From NCBI GenBank assembly GCA_963971285.1, contig OZ020246.1, positions 19,389,217 through 19,453,216 of the forward strand: a stretch of DNA of 64,000 bases. The letters are read 5' to 3'. This document shows positions 45,779-57,394 of the stretch, piece after piece. The notes beneath the pieces are model-generated. The model made no database searches and was not told where the DNA came from. It saw nothing but the letters and a program-made list of their open reading frames with translations. This DNA comes from Astropecten irregularis. Its lineage: Eukaryota; Echinodermata; Asteroidea; Paxillosida; Astropectinidae. The translations under genes and the position numbers were made by a program. The number at the start of each line of letters is the position of its first letter. Within the stretch, counting starts at the first letter, position 1.

Positions 45779-48439
45779 GTAAGTTTCATTTTAATTTCAC
45801 CGATCAAGGCTAAATGATGTGTATACCGCACAAAAATCACCCCTAAATATTTATAGTTGATGCCTAAACTCGCTAGCGACACCAGGGGCCAATTTCATAG
45901 AGCTGCTTAGCACAAAAAAATTGCTAAGCATGACATTTCTGACTTAATAAATGTATACAGGATGAACAACCAAATTTCCATGTGTTGTGTATCACTTGCA
46001 AATTTTGTTCTTTGGCTCTTGTTTCGCTGACCATGAATATCAAATGGAATTTTCAATGGTGGTTTGTTTTATTGGGCAAGCCATTTTTGTGCTAAGCAAT
46101 TTGTTGTGCTAAGCATCTCTATGAAATTGGCCCCTGGATCTAAGAGATGAAGTGGAGTGTTCCCCAGATACACCTGTAATGGATATTTCAGCCTACACGG
46201 ACTATTCCCCTCCATGTACAGTGGAATGCCTCATATGTAAACATGGCAGTCTCCATTGATATTGTCTGTTATAGTGGTCGTTTGTTATAGCGATTTGAAG
46301 CTGCGAGTGATTTGGCATTTAGCTTTGTATACTTCAACTGGGAGCTAAGGATGATGTTCAGTGCAACCATATGTTCGGTATAGCAGTGGTGTTTGTTAAA
46401 GCGGCATTCCACTGTTACACTTAATTTCTCCATGTAAAGGACAATATGGCATGGCATTGCCATTATGGCAATCCTTCTGATTGGAGGGTGTTGTCTTTTA
46501 TATCCTGATTCCAGCCCCTCTGTACTCATATTGCATGAAGAGAACCATAGGGAGATTATGTGCTGCCTACATGCTTCATCATTGAAATCAGCATAATGGT
46601 GGCATGTCCGAAGACTTTTTTTCCAGGGGTGGATTACACCAAACTCATTGTAACTTACTATCAATCTTAGGACTTACGTAGTCCTACGTAAGATACGATG
46701 GGTTACAATCGATCATAGGGTTTCGTGAAATCAAACGCTGGTCTTAATGTCAAATCTATTTGTCTCGAAAGGGAATAATGTCCCTTTGTCGATACTGTTG
46801 TCCCTTTATTAAGCCAGGGGTTCATTGTGACAACGATGCTCTCAAGAAAAATGATGCTCCAGAAAAAAACTCTGCAAAAGAAATTTTGCAAAAGAATATA
46901 CATCCAAAAGAAATTTCTCATAAGAACTTATAAAATATCAATATTTTTAATGCGGCAGTAGGTCTTGATTTTTAGATGCCCAAAGTTCAGAAATCGAAGA
47001 GGCAGTTTTATTAATCTGATATCGAATTTCATCATGGAATAAGCACAAAAATGAAGCGTGGTCTTTCACGACAGGAAACTACCATGCTTCGCATTGGCCA
47101 TTATTGAAATTGTGAACTACGCGTTATAAATAACAAGCCCCTCACTGTAGATTGATGCACTACCATACTGTTGACCTGTGGAATTAGTCTGTATACGGTG
47201 ATCTCTGTGCCATGTAGTTCATTTTTAATGGTGTCCGTGTTAACAAATCAATCTTATAATCATTCCATAATAGGCATTTTTTTTTATTCAGTTTTATTCA
47301 ATATGTAGATTCTAATAATAAAGACAAGCCATTACTCATGGCACATGCACGTAAGGAATTTCCTGAAGATATCTCTGATGAATCCCTGGTAGTTTTCAGT
47401 CTTGACCTATTTTTTACCAATATAAGTACCGGGGGTAATCAATTGCTTGAAACTGCTCATCAGCCAAAATAATGACCCGAAACTTATAAAATGCTAGGAG
47501 TTTGATAGGAGAGCCTTCGGTCCTAGCAGGATCTTAATTTTTTGCCAGTAATGAAAATAATTTGATCACTTATTCTACCTTGTACAATTAGTGATCTAAA
47601 AATATAAATTAAATTTTTTTTGCTAGCCTAGAATCCCCCAAATGCATCTTTTATACTTATAAAAGATGCATTTGGGGGATTCTAGGCTAGCAAAAAAAAT
47701 TAAATTTATATTTTTAGATCACTAATTGTACAAGGTAGAATAAGTGATCAAATTATTTTCATGCCCGGACCAAAAATATCCCTCAAGGTTTCCTAATGAT
47801 AGTGAATTTACACACTTAAAAAATGAATTATAATTGGGAAACTTTATCTGCTAATTCACAGAATATTTTACCATTCCATCTTTTTCTAATTAGAAGATGA
47901 CAAACACATCTCTTTTGATACAATTTAGAGCATTTTAATTACTTTGAATTAGTAGTTACAAGAAAATGGCGTTTACAGATTTCCTGTTGAGTAGACTCCT
48001 TGGCCACCATTGCTGAGCTTCTACTCGAGCTGAAGCTTCAGTTCTTTTTCATGCATCAATTTTAAACCAAGAGGCTTCAAACAGAACCTGTATTTTCAGC
48101 TTTGGCTGATGGTAACAAGCCTTTCAGAATAGGCCCCAGATTTCTGTAGTTTATTATTTTTTTTACCATGGACATTTTTTCAATCGTGGAGCATTTTAGG
48201 CAGAAGAGAGCGACTATTTACAGTGCTTTTACACTATCAAGAACGTATCAAATCCGTGAGAGTTTCTTCTCTTTTAACCGATTTTTCCCTCTTCTCCATG
48301 AATCCACATTGTAAGAGGATGTTTTTGTTTTTTTATTCTTGAAGATAATTTGTTCAAACTAAAAAACAAAGCTTTGGTTGTACTTTGGAAAAGATGTACC
48401 CAGGATATGAATGAGGTTCACCGTTGAAATTCATTTATG
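45779..48439. other. Spacer between CPSF1 exon 36 and GPCR A
   Basis: Foldback elements lie at about 45888-46136 (ends caggggccaatttcatagag and its complement), 46220-46416 (cagtggaatgcc ends) and 46622-46742. A palindrome lies at 47551-47762 and a partial copy of the 11195-11455 family at 48010-48140. The remaining CPSF1 exons were looked for here on the + strand and not seen. Confidence 0.6.
47551..47762. repeat. Near-perfect 212-bp palindrome without spacer
   Basis: Two arms of about 105 bp meet at 47656/47657 with only a mismatched central pair and one internal mismatch seen (aaatta versus aattta). Arms run from atgaaaataatttgatcac at left to its exact complement at right. Confidence 0.9.
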
Positions 48440-49489
48440 TCACAACATCCTACTTTCAACTTCCTGTGATATGACCACGGCAACCCTGTTATCACCCGGT
48501 CTGTCTTGGGGACAGGCGCAGAAGGCCACTTTCAGGCCGCGCTGGAATTTCTTGTACTTGAACTCGTAGATGATAGGGTTGATGACGGAATTCAAGAAGA
48601 AGAGAAAGTTGCAGACTCCTCGTATGGAGCGGTAGCTCTCAGAGGTGCAGACATGGAATGTGCTGTCTGTCTGCGACGGATGCATGCAGATCATGGACTC
48701 CACATGAGCCGGTGTCCACAGAATGACCAGGGCACCCAGGACCATCGTAAGCATGCTGACCACTCGCTGCCGGGCAGTCAGGAGATCATAGGCTGCCGCC
48801 CTCGCTTGTTGGAGCTTCAGCGCTCTCACCTGTCTCTGCAGCGTGACCTGTATCTTGTAGTAGGCCCAGCTCATGGATGCTATCGGCAGCACGTAGCACA
48901 GGAGAAACGAAAACACGTGCATCGTTACAAGACGGACATGTAAAGTGCTGAAGTGGTGGCTGGCCAAGCAAGTCATGTTGGGATCGTCGCTTGGCTCGTT
49001 GGTGAAGAGAACGGGAAGCGAAAACAGCATCGATATCACCCAGATCGCAGCGGTGAGCATTTTCATCCGCGAGGCCGTCAGCCTTCTGGTGTACTGCAGC
49101 GGGTTCACGATAGCCACGTACCTCTCTAGCGTCACCAAGCAGAGGCTGTAGGCCGATGCGTAGGAGAAAATCCAGTACAGGAATCCCGACGCCAGGAATC
49201 GGCACAGGAATTCCTTCCCTGCCCAGCTCGAGGGCGAAAACCTCACAAGGGTGCAGTTCCTGTCAGCTCCGAGGTGGAAGAAAAATGCCTGTAAGCAGGA
49301 CAGCATGTCGGCAACAGCCAGATTGACCAGCAGGTAGTTGGTCATGTTGTGCAGGAATTTGACCCGTAGAATGACGAAACATACCAAGATGTTTCCCAGG
49401 ATTCCGAGGACAGCCTCCGCTGCTATGAGCTGGCATACCCACTTGACTCCAGAAGAGTCCCCGCCATGAGTAGAGCTTTTCTCATTCAT
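48440..49489 (-). CDS. Class A (rhodopsin-type) GPCR, intronless, family member A
   Basis: Single-exon gene of 349 residues if the ATG at 49489-49487 is used. The open frame extends 39 codons further upstream, but only to a TTG, so this ATG is preferred. Seven hydrophobic segments are visible. Family marks: GNILVC in TM1, LAVAD in TM2, a conserved Cys before TM3, ERY closing TM3 (E in place of the usual D), LWTP in TM6 and NPIIY in TM7. A Cys-rich CACP in the tail may be lipidated. Such receptors couple an extracellular ligand to G proteins at the plasma membrane. The ligand cannot be named: general style recalls peptide or amine receptors, and intronless lineage-specific expansions are known in sea urchins. 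It is close to members B and C but the most divergent of the three. Confidence 0.93.
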   Translation of the reverse strand: MNEKSSTHGGDSSGVKWVCQLIAAEAVLGILGNILVCFVILRVKFLHNMTNYLLVNLAVADMLSCLQAFFFHLGADRNCTLVRFSPSSWAGKEFLCRFLASGFLYWIFSYASAYSLCLVTLERYVAIVNPLQYTRRLTASRMKMLTAAIWVISMLFSLPVLFTNEPSDDPNMTCLASHHFSTLHVRLVTMHVFSFLLCYVLPIASMSWAYYKIQVTLQRQVRALKLQQARAAAYDLLTARQRVVSMLTMVLGALVILWTPAHVESMICMHPSQTDSTFHVCTSESYRSIRGVCNFLFFLNSVINPIIYEFKYKKFQRGLKVAFCACPQDRPGDNRVAVVISQEVESRML

Positions 49490-52280
49490 GATGTTCACCG
49501 GTGGAACTGTGCCACCATCAGCTCCCCAGATACAAAGACAGCTCTCCTCAGATACAAAGGCAGGCCTATAGCTTGACGACAAAGCTTGATGGCACAGCCT
49601 TTTCAATCAAAGTATGTTCACCTCCAAAGTTCTCTCCCACCACTCAACCACTACACACTGACCATTAAAGGTTAACGATGATGAGAATTTGTCCAAACAA
49701 CCACTAACCTGCAAACCCGTCGGCTAGCAATCTCAATAGCACGGAGTACATCGGCCACAAATTCTCAAAGCGTGCGATACATGTGTAGTGTCGATTAGTC
49801 GTTATTAAATCTGAACGGGATGGCTATCGTTCTCGTCCCAAGCAACATCCATCAAGTTTGTGGTCATCAGGGTAATGAAGGCTTTGCTTGGCCAGAGTCT
49901 CAAGTCGAACCATTAGCCAGGGGTTAATGCTTTCGCTGGTCAGCTCCGTACTCGTTTGTAATCTTTACGCATTCCCTCACTACAGACGGTTGCCTACATG
50001 GTGCTAGTCAATTTATCCTCCGAGTCGAGTTTGTTTGATGTGCCATTGGCACGGTAACATGGCCGAGAATTGAAATGTGCCATCTCAGTGTGGATGCTTT
50101 ATAATAGTTCTTGATTCTAAGTCTGGGCAGTTCCAAGAATCAGTTGCATATTCTTGACAAGAAGAAAACAACAACTCTGTTGTTAACTTGTTTATCATTT
50201 ACAACTTCCTAAGTTGATGAATCAGTCGATACTTTCTGCTGCATTCACAAGAAGAAATGTGAATTCCAGTTGTTTCCTCCTTCAAGCTAAATTCTCCTTT
50301 ATCAGTACCTCCTGGATAGTATACAAGGACCCTGAAGGGGCAAAGGTGACAGTCCGTAAGGAGAATTTGCTCTTATCCTCTCACCAGAAGAAGGCTGGTC
50401 GAGGCTCTTTGCGTGGCGTGTACCATCTCAGCCAAAAAAGATCTTGGCTCAATAGGAAGTGCAATGCTCTCCATCAAAATATTACCTCGCCAATGGTAAC
50501 AGCATAATGTTTTCTCAAACAAAACATAAAGACTCTCTCCTGCCACTCAAAACCATGCAGACCTCCTTATACTGAACGGTCCTAATTTAATTATCTTTTC
50601 CAATCGCAGTCTACTTCAGCTATTCATTTTTTTTGTGGAGTGTGAGCTCTGTGACGTACGATTACTCAAGAGCTATGTTGTCTGATCCTTTGAAAGCTTG
50701 ACAGAGCATGAGAAAAATGTCGTGGTTTACAAATTACAGTATGCAAGCAGAGAGAAACTCTCTGCGTTGAGATGGGACAGGGTTTAGCTGCAGACGTCGT
50801 GATTTATCAAGTCGACTGTGGCCATGATCGGGGCAAGTAATGTCTACAGTTGACATGGTGGAGAGGCTCCGATGGAAGACATATTTGTTGAATTCATTAA
50901 TCTGTCTTCAGTTCCCACATGATTCCTGTGTCACATTGCAAGCTTGTTTGTCTTTTCAATCCGACACTATCCATTTCATGACGATATCATTGTTTATTGT
51001 GATGCTGAGAAACTGAGAGTGCTATTGCTGGTTGTTGTTTGGACAAACATTTTGATGTAGTCGTGGGAGTTCAGTCAAAGCGGCTCGCATCAAGACTACA
51101 GATTCACGTGAAGCTGACTGAATGACTGTCTCCTGCATTCTCCTCTGCATCATTTAGTAATGAGTGGTCCAATACTGTGGCCTCTTCTCAAGACCCAGCT
51201 GATAACATTGGCAGCATCAAGCTTGTACAACTTCGCTCCCCTCGCACAGTCAAAGCTTTTGAAGTGACCGTCTCACCTTTAAGGTTTTAAAAGGCCTACA
51301 GTCTAGTTCTGGACTCATTCCCCCCTATTACTCACTACTGGCTTTTGATGGATCGCTCACTTGACCACTGACCACTGACCAACCAACCAGACTGTCCTAC
51401 AGACTAACCTCTCTTTGACATATAAGATGGATGTCTGTAATTGAATTCTGGCATTCTAGAATTTCTAGGAAGCCATTTATTTATTTTTTTTTTCACCTCT
51501 TGCCAACTGCCCTATAATTTTGATGAAGTGATGTTATTCTAGACCCAAGTGACCATTACTCAAACTGATAATTTCATCCAGTGCGGTTTACGAATGATAA
51601 AAAAAGATTAATAAGTAATCCTTTTCGAGTTGTGCACCACTTTAAACAAAATCAGAAATTGGAGGTTTGAAAGGTTGTCTCAAAAAGATATTGTTCAGCT
51701 CCCTTACAGACCTAATTACTTTATTGTGTCTCCACCGTGTAGCGCTGCCAAGCGGCATTTATTGGTAAAAATTGGACAGCGTTATCCATCAAGATGTTGT
51801 TACGTGTACATCTGTCTCCATTTATAATTGCGTAATACATCATGATTATAAGCCACGCAGACGTTATTTACCGGTATCTTGTATTTCACCACTTTGTATC
51901 TATCACAGTGGCATATTGGCAGATTCACTGAAGAAGCAGTAACCCAGAAAAAACACAAACAAAATCCAATTTTCCTTGTCACTTATTAAAGTGCTCTCGG
52001 TGTGGTTTCTTTTTGTTTTTTGTTTGTTTTTTCTCCATAGACTGGGTCCATTGCACATAAGTCAATATTGCTTCTTCCAATTTAATGTCTGTTCATAGTG
52101 CCAAGCAAGTTCCTATAGCTGCGCGTTGTGTGCAAGATAGCCTACCATTTCAAAATCACACGCAACCAGATGAAGTACGCACAGGCGGCCATTTTAGTAG
52201 GCCAAATTTACTGTTTTCATTTGGTGTGTGATTCTGGCCGAATAAAAAATAATAACTGGCCTTAATAATGATTATAAAAA
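49490..52280. other. Upstream region of GPCR A and spacer
   Basis: No further exon or clear repeat was recognised. The duplicated 5' flank found beside GPCR B is not evident here. Open frames on either strand are short and without motifs. Confidence 0.45.
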
Positions 52281-53160
52281 AACTATAAATTATGAAGTCT
52301 TTCAACAGTTGAATTTGACGTCAATAACATCAGAAAAATCTCTGTTGCTAGTACTAAAATGGCGACCAAATGATACTTTACTTTTTGGGCTGAGTAGGCT
52401 GTACTATTGACGCATATACTATCTTTGGACTTTGGTGCCAAGGCTTTACATGTGATATAGTTTCTGTCTGTGAATATGAATGATTTGTAAGGCCTTTTTT
52501 GACTGTTAATTCCCCATCCCCATGTCCACAACCAGTCTGTAATGCCTTTGAAGAAGCCTTTCATACCCACTCGACCTGACCAACAGAGGTGTGAACAAAT
52601 GGCCGATTTTTCACCCGAGCACTTGAAGTTTGACCCTTTATCCATGCCTTCCCTAGGACAGAATGGTTTTTTTCGTCCACTTGTCTTGCTTCGCACTGTT
52701 TTTAGCCAAAGTGGGTATGCTTCTCTCAACCGTTGACTTTGTAGAAAGCCTTTTAGCTGGTCATGTTGATGGAACCACATTGCTTAAATAATCCATCACT
52801 AGTTCAGGCTGTGACTCCCACCATGACCTTTGCCTTTGGTTTGTTTGACTATTACATTTGTAGATCCATGGGAAATGTTCTACTATTGGTACTTTTCCTA
52901 AGTTTATAGTTCTTTGCATCAAGAAAGACCCATTTTCATGGAAAATGTGACCGTTAGCAAACATTCTTCGCTTACGATAGCAGACTTTTTTTGGTTACAG
53001 TTAGACAGCACATTAGCATAAAAAAATCACAGTTACCCTAGAAATTCTTCCTCAACCGAATGTCTTGCTTTAAATACAGATTTCATAAAATAGATTTTAC
53101 ACGTAGCAGTACCCATAAGCACAAAAATAGGCCGTAACGGATTCCATGAAATTTTGCCCA
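52281..53160 (-). other. Decayed open frames of unknown origin
   Basis: A minus-strand frame of 165 codons (52780-52283, its first codon may not be ATG) is followed by frames across stops between 52760 and 52964. Composition looks partly protein-like, so this may be an old transposon remnant, but no motif was recognised and no function is proposed. Confidence 0.25.
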
Positions 53161-53164
53161 GGTG

Positions 53165-53470
53165 TCCTGGGCTGGATTTCAGCAAACACGAAGATTAATC
53201 TAAAGATGAGTTGTCAGTATCAACATAGTGATTCCTATTATGACATCACACTTTGCTTTATAAGCAATTATTATTAATTCACACTGAAGATCAGTCTTAG
53301 TGTTCGTAAAATCATTGTAAAATCCTGGGCAAGATTTCAGCAAACGGTGATTAATCTTAGGATGAGTTGTCAGTATCAACATAGTGATTTGTATCTAGTG
53401 ACATCATCTATAGTAATTACGATTAATTCATACTTAAGACCAATCTCAGCTCTTTGTGAAATCAGCCCCA
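53165..53470. repeat. Two adjacent copies of a ggatttcagcaaac foldback element
   Basis: gatgagttgtcagtatcaac and atagtgatt occur in both halves, at about 53205 and 53361. Each half ends with a gatcagtctta- or gaccaatctca-type complement of its start. Confidence 0.6.
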
Positions 53471-53494
53471 AGTCTATCACTCTGTTTTCACTCA

Positions 53495-53705
53495 TTGCAT
53501 ACCTGCCAACCATTCCTCTTTTGGAGGAATCATTCCTCTTTTTGGGAAAGAATGTATCACTTTTTACAAGCTCTTGACAACAGATTCCGATTTTTGGCTT
53601 GGAAATACACATGTACATGTATTCCTATATGTTGTTTGCTCTGTGATTCCTCTTTTTTAGTAGAAGTATTCTGAATTTCTTTTAAGATAGGTTGGCAGCT
53701 ATGTC
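53495..53705. mobile_element. TIR element with ctgccaacc ends, copy 1
   Basis: The left catacctgccaacc and right ggttggcagctatg ends are inverted, and the interior is AT-rich. A second, very similar copy lies at about 57080-57290 (shared attcctcttttggaggaatc). Confidence 0.65.
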
Positions 53706-53947
53706 ATTCTTTAAATAGAACCGGTCAAACAGAAATCTGCTTCTTCTTCTTTTTAATGCTGTTATCCATTCATGCAATACATACCGTAAGCAGAAAGAAA
53801 TAATAAAGAATATTTAAAATATGCAATGCAGACACAGAAAAATGTACACCTTGAACTATACAGATGATATATAAAGTAAGTAAAACAATCAAAATCAGTG
53901 AGTAGGGATCAAAACATGAATACAAGAATACTACCATGAAGGTTATA

Positions 53948-54138
53948 CAGTGGAATATCACTATAACGAACACTCCGGGATGCACAGAGATTGTTCATTA
54001 TAGTGGTTGTTCGTTATAGTGAACAATGTTCAGCAGGCCTTTAAATTGTACATACAAATTGGGAACCAAGGATGATGTTTGGTATAGCCCAATGTTCGGT
54101 AGGCCTATAGCGATGTTTGTTATAGTGGTGTTCCACTG
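53948..54138. mobile_element. MITE with cagtggaatatcac ends
   Basis: The left cagtggaatatcactataac and right gttatagtggtgttccactg ends are inverted. It is related to 46220-46416 (both contain gttatagtgg and gttccactg-type ends). Confidence 0.65.
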
Positions 54139-54474
54139 CATGGATCTGAAACATTTAAATCCATTTTGTCTGTTCCCATTGGGGAACAGTTACAGACAAT
54201 CTGTCGGCCTACTTTCCCTCCGGCCAAATCCTGTTTCTTCTCATCCTCATCTACACTTTGACTTTGAGCCCTGTGGCTTTTTCCCTGTTAAGAACAATTT
54301 TTCTACGAATATCCGTAGGGTAAATTTCTATGAAATATTTATATATATCAGTTTACAGGAGCCTAGTTAATGATTGATTTCTTGTACGCATTGAGGTATG
54401 ATCAGCTGCAAATTCTATAATATCTTGACAAATACTCCCCTACACTCTGACGTAATCTAATTGGGGATATCAGG

Positions 54475-54715
54475 GGCCTTAATCAAAGCTCGGCTCCGAC
54501 TCAGGCTCTGGCTCCGCCTCCATTTATTGAATCCATTTCAAAATTACAGGTGTCAAAATAGAGGCTTTTGGTTGCAATTAGGAAGTAGATTCTCTGGTTT
54601 GAAAAAGACAACAGAGCTTCAGCTTCAATGGCAAACCACAACCTACATGTATATTTTCAGCGTATGGAAACAGAGACGAGGCCGGAGCCGGAGCCGAGCT
54701 TTGAGAAAGGCCCCA
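54475..54715. mobile_element. Foldback element, copy of the 11195-11455 family
   Basis: The left end is rich in ggctc units and the right end has gaggccggagccggagcc followed by gagaaaggcccc. It has the same agtagattctctggtttga core. Confidence 0.65.
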
Positions 54716-54959
54716 GTATCTAAGGACAGGATCGAAGGGTTTAAAGTTCTGAGACTCAGATGGATGAAGTTGGTGAAAGCAGCGTTGAATACAAAGAGCC
54801 ATTTCTCTGTATTCAACGGATTTCACTGATTTATATTGAGGATGTGGGTTGCAGCACTTTGGCACACCGGTTGTATCTGCAGCCACTCTGAATAAAACAA
54901 AAAACAAAACCAAAGCTACTGCCATTTTTTTTTCAGTGTCATGTACACAGACGAACAGA

Positions 54960-56029
54960 CAGGGTTGTTTGATTTAAATCACGTTGATTTAAATCACCGA
55001 TTTAAATCGCGATTTAAATCACTTGATTTTTTTATAAAAATCACTGATTTAAATCAACTTTTAGCAAAAATATTAGTTTTTCTCTATTTTCTCTTCTTTT
55101 TTTACAATTTTTTCAATTCAATTATCTCCATTTTTAAACAAAGTGCCTAAGAGGCACTTTAAAAGAATGTTACACCCCCTTGAAGTCTGATTTAACAGCA
55201 TTGTTCTTATTTTCATCTGTAAAATGCAAAACCAATATATATAACCAACATTTCCCCAAATAAATGAAAATATCTAACTTTCTTTAAGCTGAATTTATAA
55301 ACCCTTTTGAAGGAGAACATATAATGCAAGGATGTCCACCTGTCAGATACTTTTACAAAAAGCTGAACTTGATTTGTTTGTGTTTTTTGTTATACCCGTA
55401 CTTTCAGTTGCTTATGAACTTGAAAGCATACATGTACATGTAGTGTACATGTACACGTAGTTCAATACCCCGGGAGTAAGTGGTCTGGTTTTCTTTCAGA
55501 CATGATGTTTAAGTTATGCAAGAACACAAATACATGTACTGCAAAACTCCTTATTGGAAATCCCCAGCTCAGCTGTTAGTTGGAGGATCCCTTGTGTGAA
55601 AGTTGTTGGAAATTCCCAACTGGAATTCTCAAGAGCTACTTTGGGTAATCCATTTATGTCATGGTGTATTAACCTCTCACATTTTGATCTGACTGACACA
55701 GAAAATTCTGAGTATAGTGCATGCATATAGTCTTCCATAAACTGTCCATCATAATAAAGCAAATAAATTACACAAATTAAAAACAAATCCTTTCTTTAGT
55801 GGATTATTCTGTCAAGTTTTACAATACACAATGTTCAAAAGTGTGTTTGACCACTATCATTAATCTAAAAGCATTCTAAATATAGTTTACAACATGTTAA
55901 GTATGAACATAATTTGTTTATTTAAAAAAATCAAATAAATCCGATTTAAATCAAAAAAATCTGATTTAAATCAAATAAATCCGATTTTTTTGATTTTTTT
56001 TTAAAAATCAAAAAAAATCAACAACCCTG
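54960..56029. mobile_element. Non-autonomous hAT-type transposon, 1070 bp
   Basis: Ends cagggttgtttgattt and aaaatcaacaaccctg are inverted and followed inward by many gatttaaatca units. Exact 8-bp direct repeats cgaacaga flank it (54952-54959 and 56030-56037), the classical hAT signature (established knowledge). The 700-bp interior has no transposase-like frame. Confidence 0.88.
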
Positions 56030-56805
56030 CGAACAGATGAGTGATTAGGGTTAATAATGGCAGAGGGTTTTCTGCAGATAGCTTCGCTGGCTGTTTATCT
56101 TTCATATTTGCAAGTTTTTGTTCCATTTGTTTGGTTTTGTTTTGTTGTTTGTTTGGAGGGGGCGTGGCACTTTGCCTTTCTAGAATGGTATGTTGTCATG
56201 GCAACTGACTCATTGGTGGCTGATTTTTTTTCTGCTCGTCTTTTGCCGAGAAGGTCACTGCACTTTTCAAGTAAATCCTGACAGCTCCAGTTGTTTTGTT
56301 TTGTTGCAGATCATTGTTTATCAGTAATTATTACCGGTATCTAGTCAGGGAGCTGCCTTCAAATAGGGCCTATTCATCGGTCCTCTAGATGGGGACCAGT
56401 GATACAAGTTAAAATCATTTTTTTTTTTTCAACATGTTCGAAATTAGTTTGTGTGGGTTTGATTATGGATACAAGCCACACCTTAGGTTACCAATTTTAA
56501 ACTACATGGTCGAAATTTTTAAATAATGAATGCCAATACTTAATTGCATGTACGTATGATAAGATATATTACAATTAATTTAAATAACACCATCTAAATG
56601 AGAACAAATTTTATATGACACAATCTACATGTACATGAAAACAATGTTTTCCTCAGAGTGCTTTTAAAACAACGCTTTACAGTTAGTGCAGGTCGAAAAG
56701 GTTTGTTGAAAAAAAGAAAAATCACATCAATTTAATCACAAGTAAATGCGCGGTATTTTTGAACGAGTGAGGGCACTTCGAATAACTTCCGGGGGTCATT
56801 TGACA

Positions 56806-56910
56806 ATGCGTTGTTGTTGTGTACCGCTGTGTCAGAATACAACTCGTACATGTCGTAGTAAAAATATACACTTCTATCGTATCCCAAAAGACAACATTTT
56901 CCGTAAATGA
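56806..56910 (+). pseudogene. THAP zinc-finger N-terminal fragment
   Basis: From the ATG at 56806 the + strand encodes MRCCCVPLCQNTTRTC followed by FYRIPKDNIFRK and TGA. The spacing of the first Cys pair and the F-x-R-x-P-K-D block match the start of the C2CH THAP DNA-binding domain (family knowledge). The domain normally has a Trp just where the TGA stands, so this may be a Trp codon turned to stop. Alternatively a donor-like ccgtaaat at 56901-56908 could end a first exon there. No continuation was recognised. It may be a relic of a THAP-type transposase or host gene. Confidence 0.5.
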
Positions 56911-57394
56911 CCTCTGCTCAATTGACAATTAATCGGACCATACCCCCAGAGAGTAAATAAAGTTGTACCTAACAGCGCCCTCTTGCATTCAAAAATACGG
57001 CGCATTACAGAAATTACTTTTCAAAATACTTGCACTTCCATTTAATGCGCTTTGGCTCTGCCCCAGTTCATTTTCAAGGACATAATACCTGCCAACCATT
57101 CCTCTTTTGGAGGAATCATTCCTCTTTTGGGGTAAGAATGTATCACTTTTTACAAGCTCTTTACACCAGATTCTGATTTTTGGCTTGTAAATACACATGT
57201 ATTCCAATATACGGTAGTTTGCTCTGTGATTCCTCTTTTTTAGTAGAAGTATTCCGAATTTCCTTTAAGATAGGTTGGCAGCTATGGGACATGCTGTGTC
57301 ACCATGGTCACTGGGCAATATTAAGTCTCCTTGCCACATGATAAAACTTTGCAATTCACAGCAGTATGCGTACGCCAAATTGTGCAAGAGAACC

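Noticed and set aside
47551-47762. Strong hairpin considered as a terminator.
   Set aside because: Bacterial-type terminators do not apply here, and the arms are far too long.
48506-48943. 145-codon plus-strand frame, with other frames in 48786-49205.
   Set aside because: They are shadows of the GPCR A gene in other frames.
49490-49606. Longer N-terminus for GPCR A (39 extra codons), and likewise for GPCR B up to 61962.
   Set aside because: Both extensions begin with TTG and give no signal peptide; the internal ATG codons place a normal short tail before TM1.
55514-55786. 90-codon minus-strand frame inside the hAT-like element, considered as a transposase piece.
   Set aside because: It has no similarity to hAT dimerisation or catalytic motifs that I can see; composition is like the surrounding AT-rich DNA.
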